Shown piece by piece: positions 8,394 to 18,142 of a DNA stretch of 58,002 bases. Both the position numbers and the translations under genes were made by a program. The stretch's first letter is position 1; each line of letters opens with the position of its first letter. The notes beneath the pieces were generated by a model. The model ran no database searches and was not told the DNA's origin. It saw only the letters and a list, made by a program, of their open reading frames with translations. The stretch is from Zunongwangia mangrovi (GTDB lineage Bacteria > Bacteroidota > Bacteroidia > Flavobacteriales > Flavobacteriaceae), in assembly GCF_900112105.1 (NCBI RefSeq), contig NZ_FOKV01000011.1, forward strand, positions 1 to 58,002. Reading direction: 5' to 3'.

Positions 8394-10040
8394 TTATTCG
8401 ACCAATATCGCCTTTAAGGTAACTATCGATTTTGCAGGAATTTCAAGATCAACAGGACTTACTTCTGTTCTTTCTAAATTGCTACTACCGGAGGTTGTGT
8501 ACATTTCGAAGCGATCATTAATTACAGAAAAAGAGTCTCCATATCCTTCAAAATTGATTGCTCTACTACTGCCCGTTCTATTAATTAGTACCAGCACTAT
8601 TTCACGATTTGATTTATATCCAGAAATCATAAAATTATCTACAGACTGTAAAGCATCTCTATAGTCTGGATCCACGACTTCAAAACGTAGCATATCTGGA
8701 CGTACAAATCGGCTATAATTCCCTAATGCCCACAAGTTTTTTACCGGTGTAAAGGAACCATTAGTATTCGATGGTCCATTGACATTTGACTCGTAGAAAA
8801 TTAAATTAAATCGAAATGGATGATCTTCGTAAGACGATTGATTAAGCGCTGTCCAAAAGCTCCAACCTGTTGCATTTCCAAAAACCAAATCTGTATGAAT
8901 GATCTTTGCTAACCATAGCGCATAATCTATTTCTTCAAAAGAATTTATGTTTTGATTTTGCTGATAATCGCTACCTAAAATACTATACTCTGTTTGCCAG
9001 TAATCTAAACCACTCCCCATTTGTTCGATCTTAGAACGAAGTGATCTTCTTTGCATTACAGACTCGTTTGTAGTCGCATTACTAAAATAACTATGGCCAG
9101 CTACGTGATTTGATACATGATCTAGATCACCTATATAATTAGGACTTGATGAATTGAAGAATTCTTCGATCTGATTTGTTGTATTATCTGAGCCTTCATA
9201 AAGATTTCTTAGCTGAGCAGCTTCAGAAATCATAAGTTTGGTACTAACATTTTTTTCATCAAAAACAGCATTCGCTACTCTTAAAAATTCAGCTATTTCA
9301 GCATTAAAAGCTTTGGTTCCAGATTGGGTAGCTTCCCCAATATTGGCATTCCATTCATACTGAGTTTCATTAAAGGCTGAAACCGTTTCAAAATCATAAC
9401 CTTCACTCGCATAATAATTCATTACCTCAGCTAAAAAATCGGCATACGCCTGGTAATTTTCTTCTGGACAATTAAACCCTGCTACATCATTTGTACTGAA
9501 GGTATATCCATTTTCAGTTAAAAAGTAAGGCGGTGTTGTTGCCCAGGCTGAAAACTTTTCGACTCCGTATTCTTTAGCCTTAGATAAAAACCATTGTTCG
9601 CCCTGTTGCTTACTCCAATCGTAAGTAAGATCGCTATTAAGGTAACTCTCGGTTTCTCTAAACCAGGCGGCTGGGCTAAAACCACTGTTGATCTGATCTG
9701 CAGCACCGTCACCAATAACAGTTCTCCATAAGGTTAAACCAATTCCAAGAGGATTTCCCTGATTATCTACTTCATTACTAAATAATAATTCAGCAATCGG
9801 CTCCTTACTCTCTGCCGGCCATTCTCCAACCCATTGATCCTGAAAACCACCCGAAGCTCCAAAATGATCTATTGATTGAAATGTGGTATTAAAGTTCAAA
9901 ATTATACCGTCATTTTCGGGAATCTCGGCATTTGGATCTGTAAAGTTATCTTGTTCGCAAGAAGCAACAAAAACCGCTAAAAAAATAAAGGATAAGAATT
10001 TGATTTCTCGCCTACTTATCCCTTTATCAAACCATTTCAT
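8394..10040 (-). CDS. Glycoside hydrolase family 30 lipoprotein
   Basis: A 548-residue GH30 lipoprotein. The frame is open further upstream, but the start at 10040 is clear: its ATG shares one base with the TGA stop of susD, and it leaves a classic lipoprotein signal with lipobox VFVASC. HFGASGGFQDQ opens the barrel, AFNETQYEW carries the acid/base Glu (NET where its sister has NEP), and YWQTEYSILG carries the nucleophile. SFWTAL closes the barrel. Being lipidated and translationally coupled to SusD, it is probably the surface endo-enzyme that makes the oligosaccharides imported by SusC/SusD. The non-lipidated sister at 6603 would act later, in the periplasm. The substrate is not resolvable from sequence alone. 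Confidence 0.92.
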   Translation of the reverse strand: MKWFDKGISRREIKFLSFIFLAVFVASCEQDNFTDPNAEIPENDGIILNFNTTFQSIDHFGASGGFQDQWVGEWPAESKEPIAELLFSNEVDNQGNPLGIGLTLWRTVIGDGAADQINSGFSPAAWFRETESYLNSDLTYDWSKQQGEQWFLSKAKEYGVEKFSAWATTPPYFLTENGYTFSTNDVAGFNCPEENYQAYADFLAEVMNYYASEGYDFETVSAFNETQYEWNANIGEATQSGTKAFNAEIAEFLRVANAVFDEKNVSTKLMISEAAQLRNLYEGSDNTTNQIEEFFNSSSPNYIGDLDHVSNHVAGHSYFSNATTNESVMQRRSLRSKIEQMGSGLDYWQTEYSILGSDYQQNQNINSFEEIDYALWLAKIIHTDLVFGNATGWSFWTALNQSSYEDHPFRFNLIFYESNVNGPSNTNGSFTPVKNLWALGNYSRFVRPDMLRFEVVDPDYRDALQSVDNFMISGYKSNREIVLVLINRTGSSRAINFEGYGDSFSVINDRFEMYTTSGSSNLERTEVSPVDLEIPAKSIVTLKAILVE

Positions 10041-11620
10041 CAGTATCCTGGGTTTTGAGTAATATTTCCTCTGGAAAGCTGAATTTCCTCTGGCGGAATT
10101 GGCCAAAGCATATGTACACTTGGATCGAATAAAGCTCCTTTATTTTGAGCTTCACCAAGGTTTGTAGTTTCAAAAGGATCTGTACTTTCTTCTGTATTGT
10201 ACTCAACGAAAGATCCATTTGGTCCTAAAATAGATGCTATACGAGGCATCCCATTTACACGTTGTCTTCTTAAATCGTAAAGACGTTGTTGTTCCAAAGC
10301 TAATTCCAATCTTCTTTCTTTCCAGATGGCATCACGAAGTTCTACCCCGCTTAATGACATATCGGTATCTAAAGAAACTCGTTCTCTAATTTGACGTAAA
10401 GACTCTAATGCAGCCTGCTCATTTCCAGAAAAATAAGCCGCTTCTGCATGAATAAGAATCACATCAGCCAATCTAAATCTAATTACCGGTAAAGCATGCT
10501 GCCCAATCATATATGGAGATTCTCTATCTGCAATTGGGATATAAGCTTTTCGATTAATTCTACCAGATTTGTTTCTTGTAGGTGCCGCATCAAAAGATTC
10601 AACTTCTGGATCGCCAAAAACAGGCTCACCATGTTTTATGATGGTAGAACGTAAACGAACCTCATCACCCTCTTCTAAAAAGGCATTCTCAAGATCGCTA
10701 CTTGGCACACACCAACCCCAACCCTGATCGGTTCTACTTCCTGAAGTTGTAGAAATAGTACCGCCAATATCAGTAAACTGAAAATTAGTGATCATTTCTA
10801 CTTCAAAAATAGATTCTACACCGTGATGATTATTTACAGAATGAATATCTGCAAAATTAGGCTCTAATTGATATTGCCCAGATTGAATTACCTGTGCCGC
10901 CATATCTCTTGCTTCTGGCCATTTTTCACGATATAAATAAGCTTTTGCTAATAAAGTTTGTGCAGCTCCTCTTGTTGCTCTTCCAAGATCATTGGCAGCA
11001 TACTCGCTTTTTAAAGGTAAATCTGGAATTGCTAATTCCAATTCGCTCTCTACATAATCATAAACCTCATCTTCAGAAGATCTGGTTACATCACGAATTT
11101 CTGGCTCTAATAATTCAGTATAAGTTGTTACAATTGGCACTCCACCAAAGTTCCTTACCAGATCAAAATAATACCATGCTCTAAGAAATCTTGCCTCTGC
11201 TAACAATCTACTTTTTAAGTCTTCGTCCATTTCTACTTCAGGAATTCTTTCTAAAGCAATATTCGCTCTTGTAATCCCGATATAAGTAAATTCCCAAAAT
11301 GAGTTAATATACGAAGAACCCGGAAAAACGTTATACGCCGCGATACCTGTAATATCGGGCCTAGGTTGCTCTGTGTTTCCTGCCCAGTTATCATCTGTAG
11401 ACATTTCGCAGATTTGCCTAAAAAACTCGATTTGATACCAACTTTCTCCATTTACCTGTGAATAAATAGAGTTTACAAAAAGTTCAGAATTCTCTGCGGT
11501 ACTAAAATAATCATCAAGCTGCTGTCTACCTCTAAGTGGTTGATCTAAAAAATCATCTTTATCACAGGCATTCAGCACTAATCCTCCTACAATTGCTATT
11601 AATATATATATTCTTCTCAT
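10040..11620 (-). CDS. SusD/RagB-family glycan-binding lipoprotein
   Basis: 526 residues with a lipoprotein signal (LVLNAC) and the TPR-based SusD fold: RFLRAWYYFDLVRNFGGVP in the N-terminal half, FRLADVILIHAEAAY and WKERRLELALEQQRLYDLRR in the C-terminal half, and an ending typical of RagB/SusD (FDPSVHMLWPIPPEEI). It caps the SusC barrel and binds the glycan at the cell surface. It starts 2 nt after the SusC stop, and its own TGA overlaps the ATG of the GH30 lipoprotein by one base, so the three are translationally coupled. Confidence 0.96.
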   Translation of the reverse strand: MRRIYILIAIVGGLVLNACDKDDFLDQPLRGRQQLDDYFSTAENSELFVNSIYSQVNGESWYQIEFFRQICEMSTDDNWAGNTEQPRPDITGIAAYNVFPGSSYINSFWEFTYIGITRANIALERIPEVEMDEDLKSRLLAEARFLRAWYYFDLVRNFGGVPIVTTYTELLEPEIRDVTRSSEDEVYDYVESELELAIPDLPLKSEYAANDLGRATRGAAQTLLAKAYLYREKWPEARDMAAQVIQSGQYQLEPNFADIHSVNNHHGVESIFEVEMITNFQFTDIGGTISTTSGSRTDQGWGWCVPSSDLENAFLEEGDEVRLRSTIIKHGEPVFGDPEVESFDAAPTRNKSGRINRKAYIPIADRESPYMIGQHALPVIRFRLADVILIHAEAAYFSGNEQAALESLRQIRERVSLDTDMSLSGVELRDAIWKERRLELALEQQRLYDLRRQRVNGMPRIASILGPNGSFVEYNTEESTDPFETTNLGEAQNKGALFDPSVHMLWPIPPEEIQLSRGNITQNPGY

Positions 11621-11622
11621 TA

Positions 11623-14600
11623 CTATAGTGTTAAGTTAAGTCCAACTAAATACGTTTTAGACACTGGATATCTTGCGTAATCTATTCCGAAGTCATTTAT
11701 AATATCACCTCCGGCAGAAACTTCAGGATCGAAACCTGAGTAATCTGTAATAGTAAACAGGTTTTGACCAGAAACATAAACTCTGAATTTCTGAAATCCT
11801 TTAATGTCCAGATTATATCCAAACTGTACGTTACGTAATCTTAAGTATGACGCATCTTCTATAAATAAGCTGGAAGGTCTTTGATAATTTCCGTTTCTAT
11901 CATTAAGTGTTAATCTTGGAAATTCTGCAGATGGATTTTCTGGAGTCCAAACTCTGCCTAAAGTTCCTGCTGCAATATTTACATCCTGCGTACCGGCATT
12001 CATAAAAGTACGAGGGTAATTAAACACATCGTTACCAAAAGAGCCATACCATTGCATTGAAAAATCAAAGTCTTTATAACTCATATTCGCGGTAAATCCA
12101 CCATAAAAATCTGGAAATGGATTACCAATTGTTGTTAAGTCATCATCATTTAATACACCGTCGTTATTCGTATCTACAAACTTTAAATCTCCTGGTTGTG
12201 CATCTGGCTGAATTAACTGCCCGTTTTCAGAAGAGTGTGCATTAATCTCGGTTTGATTCTGAAATATTCCATCGGTCTCAAATCCATAGAACAATCCAAC
12301 TGTACGACCTAATTCAGTAATCTTAATAAAACGGTTACCCAAGTCTTCTCTATTCTGGCCAAACAATTGCTCGTTTCCTGGCGCCAGAGCAACAGCTTTA
12401 CTTTGGTTTGTAGAAACATTCATGTTTAAATCCATATCAAAATCTCCCCAGGTTTTATTGTATCCAACCTGAATATCCCATCCTTTAGATTCAAAACTAC
12501 CTACGTTTTGGGCAACAAGACCAGGAATACCGGTATAGTTAGGCAACTCAACATTAAACAGAAGATCTTGTGAAGTTTTCTCATAGTATTCTACAGAGAA
12601 ATCTAATGCATTATCAAAAATTGCCATCGTTAAACCTACGTTTTTATCTTCTACAGTCTCCCATTGTAAAGCTGGATTACCAAACTGAGATAAGTAGTTA
12701 GACACTACTCGGCTACCGCCAAAAACGTAATTTCCTGTTCCAATTGAAAAGAACTGTCCGTTTCTATCGATATTCTGATTTCCTATTTGCCCATAACCTG
12801 CTTTAAATCTTAGGTTATTGATAAAATCTACATTAAAGAATTCTTCAGAATCTACATCCCATGCTACAGAAACACTAGGAAACACACCTAAACGATTACC
12901 TTCAGCAAATTTTGAAGATTCATCCGCACGTATCGTCCCGGTAAAGAAATAACGATCATCGTAAGTGTAGATCCCTCTAAAGATTCCAGAGAAAATGGTC
13001 TCCACAGCTTCGTTTCCTCCTACTGAAACGCCTTCGCCGGCTGCAGCATCGATATAACGTAGATCAGGGTTTTCATCACTTGGTAATTCTTCCCTGTATG
13101 CAGAAACGTAATTGTAAGTTTGAGAATCGAATAACACTCCTCCTAAAACATTCAAATAATGTTTTCCGAAATCCTGAGTATAATTAATCGTGTTATTCCA
13201 CACATAATTAAAATTCTCATCTACTCTTCTGGTTACATTATTAATTTGTCGTTGCTCGTTTGGAGTTGTAAAAAATGTAGGATTAAATACATCCTGACGG
13301 GCATGGTTTATATTAAGTCCTAATTGAGAATTGAAGTTTAATCCATCAATTATTTCGTAATTAAACTGCGTATTAGACATTAATCCAAAAAACTTGGTCT
13401 CATTAAAAAGTCTTGCAATGCTACCAACAGGATTTGGAACCTGGTTATTACTCCCTTCATAAATACTAAAAATGTTACCCGTACGTTCGTCTTGCGGTAA
13501 ATAAACAGGAGTTAAAGGATCTATTCTTAGAACATTGTATAATACATTTGGTGTATTTCCATAGCTCTCAACTCTTGGATTGATATCCTGTTTTATCGAA
13601 ATCTTATCAGATATTTGAAAATCTGTATTAAATCTAGCGGTTACTTTTTCGTAAAAGCCTTTACTATAATTAGATTCCTGCTTAAAGTAACTAACACTAG
13701 CCGCATATTTTATGTTTTCTGAACCTCCAGATGCTCGTAAATTAAGATTGGTTACCGGAGCAAAATTTTCTATCGTTTCGTCCCACCAATCTGTACTTGT
13801 ATTATAGTCTGCCTGATCATAAATAGGAGCACTACCATCGTTAGTTCTCCTTAAATTCATTACCTGGATATACTCATCTGCATTGGCAACATTTATTTTC
13901 TCTAAACGCTGGAATCCCTGCGAGAAATCGAAATTGATCGTTGGTTTCCCAGCAGCTCCCCTTTTCGTTGTAATTAAAACTACACCGTTAGAAGCTCTAG
14001 ATCCATAAATTGCTGAAGCTGAAGCATCCTTTAAGATCTGGAAGTTTTTAATATCATTTGGGTTAAGAAAATTTAGCGATGTTCCCTGTGCTAATGGCAC
14101 ACCATCTAATACAATTAGGGGTTGCGTTCCATTATTAGAAGTAATTCCTCGTACTAAGATCTGCGGACTCGCACCTGGATTTCCTCCTCCAGATAACACC
14201 TGCACTCCCGCTGCTTTACCCTGTAAACTCTCAGCAGGGTTACTTGCCGTAACTTTGGTTAATTCTTCCCCTTCTACGGTAGAAACCGAACTTGAAATTT
14301 TATCCCTTTCTATAGCACCATAACCAATTACAACAACTTCACTTAAGGCCTCCTGGTCATTAGCCATTACTACATTTAATACACTTTTACCAGATACCTC
14401 AATTTCCTGAGCCTGAAACCCCAGATAACTAAAAACTAAAACTGCGTTTTCCTCAACTGAAATTGTAAAATTTCCATCAAAATCACTAACAGTACCATTA
14501 CTTGTTCCTTTTTCTGAAATATTTACACCAGGCAATAAAGTACCGGCTTCATCTTTAATCGTTCCTGTAACTTCTTTTTGTGCATACAAAACAGAATTAC

Positions 14601-14640
14601 TGAACAATAGAAAAAGAATTAGTTTGCTTATAATTTTCAT
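11623..14640 (-). CDS. SusC/RagA-family TonB-linked outer-membrane transporter
   Basis: 1,005 residues. A signal peptide ending VLYAQ is followed by a carboxypeptidase-like (CarboxypepD_reg) domain at about residues 22-100 (GTIKDEAGTLLPGVNI, GTSNGTVSDFDGNFTI). A plug domain follows (VVIGYGAIERDKISSSVSTV; ASAIYGSRASNGVVLITTK), then a 22-strand barrel ending in YLVGLNLTL. It imports glycan fragments across the outer membrane using TonB energy. It sits between the SusE/F-like gene (83-nt gap) and susD (2-nt gap). All elements are intact. Confidence 0.97.
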   Translation of the reverse strand: MKIISKLILFLLFSNSVLYAQKEVTGTIKDEAGTLLPGVNISEKGTSNGTVSDFDGNFTISVEENAVLVFSYLGFQAQEIEVSGKSVLNVVMANDQEALSEVVVIGYGAIERDKISSSVSTVEGEELTKVTASNPAESLQGKAAGVQVLSGGGNPGASPQILVRGITSNNGTQPLIVLDGVPLAQGTSLNFLNPNDIKNFQILKDASASAIYGSRASNGVVLITTKRGAAGKPTINFDFSQGFQRLEKINVANADEYIQVMNLRRTNDGSAPIYDQADYNTSTDWWDETIENFAPVTNLNLRASGGSENIKYAASVSYFKQESNYSKGFYEKVTARFNTDFQISDKISIKQDINPRVESYGNTPNVLYNVLRIDPLTPVYLPQDERTGNIFSIYEGSNNQVPNPVGSIARLFNETKFFGLMSNTQFNYEIIDGLNFNSQLGLNINHARQDVFNPTFFTTPNEQRQINNVTRRVDENFNYVWNNTINYTQDFGKHYLNVLGGVLFDSQTYNYVSAYREELPSDENPDLRYIDAAAGEGVSVGGNEAVETIFSGIFRGIYTYDDRYFFTGTIRADESSKFAEGNRLGVFPSVSVAWDVDSEEFFNVDFINNLRFKAGYGQIGNQNIDRNGQFFSIGTGNYVFGGSRVVSNYLSQFGNPALQWETVEDKNVGLTMAIFDNALDFSVEYYEKTSQDLLFNVELPNYTGIPGLVAQNVGSFESKGWDIQVGYNKTWGDFDMDLNMNVSTNQSKAVALAPGNEQLFGQNREDLGNRFIKITELGRTVGLFYGFETDGIFQNQTEINAHSSENGQLIQPDAQPGDLKFVDTNNDGVLNDDDLTTIGNPFPDFYGGFTANMSYKDFDFSMQWYGSFGNDVFNYPRTFMNAGTQDVNIAAGTLGRVWTPENPSAEFPRLTLNDRNGNYQRPSSLFIEDASYLRLRNVQFGYNLDIKGFQKFRVYVSGQNLFTITDYSGFDPEVSAGGDIINDFGIDYARYPVSKTYLVGLNLTL

Positions 14641-14723
14641 ATTTTCTATTTAAAAAGTTTTATTGACCGCTATTTAAAATTCTAGTTTTTAACTACTAAG
14701 AATTATATGTTAGCCTATCAAAA

Positions 14724-16112
14724 CTATAATTGTGTTAATCTAAATGTGTTTAAATGAATATCTACGGTAAGCATATAATCTCCATTGTATTGTTGATCGA
14801 AACCACATTCTATTCCGCCCTGTGGTACAATTGCAGATGCATCTTCTAAAGAAGAATTATCCAATCTCCAGAAAACTCCCCAATTCTCTTGGTTTCCAAC
14901 AAATATGAAAGAACCATTATCGGCATTAAATTGTACAGTAGCTGTATAACGGAAAGGATTATTTGGATCTACCTCTAAAGGAGCTGAGGCTGCAGGATTA
15001 TAAGCATCTATGCTTTGTCCATTAATAATCATACCTGTTCCGGTAGCATAAACTCCTGTAAATCCTGCAATGTTTGGCGTACCTAAATTTGTTACAGCAG
15101 TTACAGAGTAGCTTAAATCTCTTAAATCTATAGATAGATCGTAGTATCCAATTTCTGGTAATACTATTGGTGTGATGGTTTCATCCGAACCAATCATTAA
15201 TTCTCCGTCATCTTCTGGATGAGCACCAAACACAAATGGACCAAAACCAGTATCCTGAGCTACAAATCTTACATTAGTATTTGCCGATTCTGCATAATAT
15301 CTTACATTAAAAACATAACCTTCTTCCCCTGCCTCTGTACTTGCATTTGTACTATAAGGATACCCGGCAAGAGCTGAAGTAAATTCGGCTTCACCATCTG
15401 TATCTGCTAAATACATTCTGCGGAAGTTTAAGTCTTCAACTACACTTATTTCAGTTGAAGCTGTAGCCACGTTTCCTGAAGCATCTATAGCCGTAAATGT
15501 AAATGAATATAAACCAGGCACATCGACATCCAAACTATTTTGGTAGTTTGCACTTGTTCCTGTATAGCTAATACTTTCACTAAGTAATTCGCTCTCTATG
15601 GTAAACTGGCTTAACTCCCTGTTATCATTAATAAGAATATCTAATTGTATTTCGTCTCCATCTGCTATTAAAACGGTGGCTCCATTAGCAGGACTATTAA
15701 TGGTAATTTCAGGAATTTGGATATCGGCATCTAAAGTTACCACTACTTCTTGCTGCGTAGCAACTCCTCCAGAGTTTACAGCAGTTAAAAGTATAGTATG
15801 TTCACTATTTTCTACTGCACCATCTGGAACTTTAAATTGATAATCTAACTGATAAGTCGTAGGAAGTGAATCTTTAACGATGCTTTTATCTAAAAACCAT
15901 TCCTGATTTTCTAATTGTATAGACCTTATACCCGCTGCATCTTCTATTGTCCCCTGTATTCTAAACGTCTGGCCCGGCAAAGAAGATATCTCTTCTATTA
16001 GGTTTACAAACTCTGGGGAAGAATTTACAACCTGATCATCATCCTGGCTACATGAAAGGGATATCAAAGCCATCGTGATCATTAAACCGAAAAAAAATGT
16101 AATTTTCTTCAA
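14724..16112 (-). CDS. SusE/SusF-like surface glycan-binding lipoprotein
   Basis: 462 residues with lipobox LISLSC. After the anchor come two Ig/cadherin-like repeats (about residues 25-125 and 130-228; the second contains INSPANGATV and FTFTAIDASGNVA). A C-terminal SusE/SusF-type region follows (GFTGVYATGTGMIINGQ, IFVGNQENWGVFWRL) and ends VDIHLNTFRLTQL. This C-terminal part resembles starch-binding modules of SusE/F outer-membrane proteins. It is the first gene of the operon, ahead of susC, with a leader of about 80 nt from the predicted promoter. It probably retains polysaccharide at the surface. Assignment rests on position and domain pattern. Confidence 0.8.
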   Translation of the reverse strand: MKKITFFFGLMITMALISLSCSQDDDQVVNSSPEFVNLIEEISSLPGQTFRIQGTIEDAAGIRSIQLENQEWFLDKSIVKDSLPTTYQLDYQFKVPDGAVENSEHTILLTAVNSGGVATQQEVVVTLDADIQIPEITINSPANGATVLIADGDEIQLDILINDNRELSQFTIESELLSESISYTGTSANYQNSLDVDVPGLYSFTFTAIDASGNVATASTEISVVEDLNFRRMYLADTDGEAEFTSALAGYPYSTNASTEAGEEGYVFNVRYYAESANTNVRFVAQDTGFGPFVFGAHPEDDGELMIGSDETITPIVLPEIGYYDLSIDLRDLSYSVTAVTNLGTPNIAGFTGVYATGTGMIINGQSIDAYNPAASAPLEVDPNNPFRYTATVQFNADNGSFIFVGNQENWGVFWRLDNSSLEDASAIVPQGGIECGFDQQYNGDYMLTVDIHLNTFRLTQL

Positions 16113-16198
16113 AGTAAATATTTTAAGATTACTAATTTATAGTTGTTATTTTTTTAGTTGCTCTAAAAAAATACTAGTAAAAATGACAAATACGCAAA

Positions 16199-16231
16199 CA
16201 AATATAACGTTTTCGTAACCTACTAAAATGG
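16199..16231 (-). promoter_or_regulatory. Promoter of the SusE/F-SusC-SusD-GH30 unit
   Basis: On the minus strand, TATATTTG (16206-16199) is an exact TAnnTTTG -7 box. CCATTTTA (16231-16224) lies 17 nt upstream in the -33 position. The predicted start is near 16193. The layout repeats that at 8235-8268. Confidence 0.6.
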
Positions 16232-16247
16232 AAGAAACCTTTGATAA

Positions 16248-16271
16248 AATGGATAATATTACGACCTTTAA
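16248..16271 (-). promoter_or_regulatory. Putative PUL operator, copy 2
   Basis: The plus strand reads AATGGATAATATT followed by ACGACCTTTAA, identical to copy 1 (8285-8308) in 21 of 24 positions and with the same 16-bp gap to the -33 box. It lies in the 308-bp divergent gap between the operon and the AraC gene, so it could also control the regulator. Confidence 0.55.
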
Positions 16272-16420
16272 AGAAAGTCTCTATTTTATTAAAATTGAAA
16301 AAGTCATTACAAATCTATATAAAAAAGGTGCTAAGCCTTTATACCACTGGCCTGAATTACAATTCTAAGAACAACCTTCAATATCTCTAAAAGAAACAAT
16401 TATTTTACTAAATTTGAAAT

Positions 16421-17335
16421 ATGGACAATCATTCGGAAAATAAAAAAGTAAAAGAAGGCTTCATAGGACAACGAATGGTGACCACCCCTCCCAACATTAA
16501 AATCGAAATCCTAAACAATCCATTAATTAAAGATTTCTATACCACTGCTATTGGCTATTATCCGCAGGCTCATTATCATGACCGAAAAAGAAAAACAGGC
16601 AGCAAAGAATATATTTTACTTTATTGCGTAGAAGGAAAAGGCAGCGTAGAACTTGCAGATAATACTTACTTTTTACCTCCAAATTCTTTTATAATTATCC
16701 CACCAGATATCGCACATCACTATCGAAGCTCTATAAATAATCCCTGGACGATTTTTTGGTGTCATTTTTTGGGAGATAAAGGAAATTTATTGTACCAACA
16801 CTACAAACGTAAATCTAACTTTCCTGTGATCTCTATCCCCAGAAGCGAAAGAAGACAGAAAAATTTCATTAAAGTAATGAATGTTCTGGAATCTGGTTAC
16901 GACATCTACGGTATTGAATTTGCAAATCTAAGCCTTTTTAATACCGTTATGGAAATGATCTATTATAAGGATATTAACACGACTGAAGTTAAAGCTGATA
17001 TTATTTCCAACTCCATCAATTATTTAAACTCTAATCTGGATAAAAACATCAAAATAGAATTTCTGGCAGAAAAATATAATCTTTCAGTTTCTCGTTATTC
17101 AGAAATATTTAAAAAGAAAACCGGTTACTCCCCTATCCAATTCTTCAATAAGCTTAAAATTGAAAAATCCTGCCAATACTTATATTTTACAGATTTAAGA
17201 GTGAAAGAAATCTGTAATAAAATTGGATACGAAGATCCTTATTACTATTCAAGAGCATTTAAAAAACTTATGGGAATGTCTCCATCCAAATACCGAAAAG
17301 AATATCACACTCCAAAAAAGAGTAAAACTTCTTAA
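16421..17335 (+). CDS. AraC-family transcriptional regulator of the first PUL
   Basis: 304 residues. The N-terminal half is an AraC-type cupin sensor (YPQAHYHDRKRKTGSKEYIL, PNSFIIIPPDIAHHYRSS) that should bind a sugar ligand. The C-terminal 100 residues (about 195-300) hold two helix-turn-helix units (IEFLAEKYNLSVSRYSEIF and VKEICNKIGYEDPYYYSRAF), the second followed by GMSPSKYRKEY. It is transcribed away from the SusE/F-SusC-SusD operon and is the obvious candidate to bind the paired operators at 8285 and 16248. A TAAATTTG sequence at 16409-16416, just before the ATG, resembles a -7 box but has no clear -33 partner. Confidence 0.93.
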   Translation: MDNHSENKKVKEGFIGQRMVTTPPNIKIEILNNPLIKDFYTTAIGYYPQAHYHDRKRKTGSKEYILLYCVEGKGSVELADNTYFLPPNSFIIIPPDIAHHYRSSINNPWTIFWCHFLGDKGNLLYQHYKRKSNFPVISIPRSERRQKNFIKVMNVLESGYDIYGIEFANLSLFNTVMEMIYYKDINTTEVKADIISNSINYLNSNLDKNIKIEFLAEKYNLSVSRYSEIFKKKTGYSPIQFFNKLKIEKSCQYLYFTDLRVKEICNKIGYEDPYYYSRAFKKLMGMSPSKYRKEYHTPKKSKTS

Positions 17336-17372
17336 TACGCGTATGGGCAACCTAAAAAACCGACTGTAATCA

Positions 17373-17996
17373 ATGAACTTTGAATTAGCAGATAAACTAT
17401 CCGAACTTCTCGAAAGCAAAAAACTTGACGAAGCAATTGCTTTGGCAGAACAGGAATTGAAAAAGATTCCGACAACTGACTTTCACAAAATTATTGACAA
17501 GAACTTATTGCATTTGACTTCTGACTTGGCAAAATACATAAACGAATTTGACAAGTCGACAAAAGAAGTTTTAAGGAAGAAACAAGGATTTATAAAAAAT
17601 CTATTCGGCTCTGGAAAAGAAGTAAAACCTGCGGCATACTATTGCGAAATGAATGGTTTCACAATCAACTATGACCGTTGGTTTATTGACCTATTCTCTT
17701 TTAAAAATTACAGTTTGACAGATTGGGAATGGTTGAGTGACTTTTATGACTCAACTGCAAATGACTTGACAATTACAGGTTTTGAAGACATTCAAAAAGC
17801 CTTTGAAGACATTCACGAAAACAACAGATTTGAAGAACCAAATATTAAACAGGCATATGAGGTCTGTGAACTACTTGTTATCCTGCGATTACAAGAACTT
17901 TTTCGAGAGACCTATATGAACGAAGAAAGTGAATGGAGCAAAATACCAATGTTTGTGACAGCCCATGACTACGAAATGATTTATAAAGTGAATTAA
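17373..17996 (+). CDS. Hypothetical cassette protein, 207 aa
   Basis: I do not recognise the family. The protein is soluble, acidic and mostly helical, with no signal peptide or membrane segment. The first 30 residues (KLSELLESKKLDEAIALAEQEL) look like a helical hairpin of TPR type. A central aromatic stretch (YDRWFIDLFSFKNY, DWEWLSDFY) resembles DUF-type immunity or SMI1-like proteins only in general character. Its codon use (many GAC and TTG codons) differs from the neighbouring AraC gene. It starts about 25 nt inside the cassette-like boundary and is followed at once by the palindrome, so it arrived as a one-gene unit. Confidence 0.75.
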   Translation: MNFELADKLSELLESKKLDEAIALAEQELKKIPTTDFHKIIDKNLLHLTSDLAKYINEFDKSTKEVLRKKQGFIKNLFGSGKEVKPAAYYCEMNGFTINYDRWFIDLFSFKNYSLTDWEWLSDFYDSTANDLTITGFEDIQKAFEDIHENNRFEEPNIKQAYEVCELLVILRLQELFRETYMNEESEWSKIPMFVTAHDYEMIYKVN

Positions 17997-18004
17997 AAAT
18001 AAAA

Positions 18005-18142
18005 GGCAGCCCATAACAAAGCATATAGCTTATGGTGGGTAAACGGCTACCAGCAAAGTTTTCGCTCCGTAGCAAAGTTCATCACGGGCAGACAGGAAAG
18101 TGCTTCGAAACCGCCACAAGCCATATGCGAACCGTTAGGCAA
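18005..18142. repeat. Large imperfect palindrome, attC-like
   Basis: The left arm (ATAACAAAGCATATAGCTTA, then TGGTGG) pairs with the right arm (CCACAAGCCATATGC, then GAACCGTTAGGC). The loop contains the twice-repeated AGCAAAG. The right end GTTAGGC fits the attC consensus GTTRRRY. Confidence 0.5.

Larger units (their letters stand above)
17342..18142 (+). other. Cassette-like unit: one gene plus palindromic element
   Basis: The segment is bounded by related sequences, GTATGGGCAAC (17341-17351) and GTTAGGCAAC (18134-18143). It contains one gene followed by a large imperfect palindrome (18005-18142) whose outer arms end in ATAAC and GTTAGGC. This is the plan of an integron-type cassette: gene, then attC-like site ending in GTTRRRY. 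No integrase is visible, so the class of element is inferred. Confidence 0.45.

Noticed and set aside
16409-16416. TAAATTTG as promoter of the first AraC gene
   Set aside because: It fits the -7 consensus but ends only 4 nt before the ATG and lacks a -33 partner, so it is not listed as a promoter.
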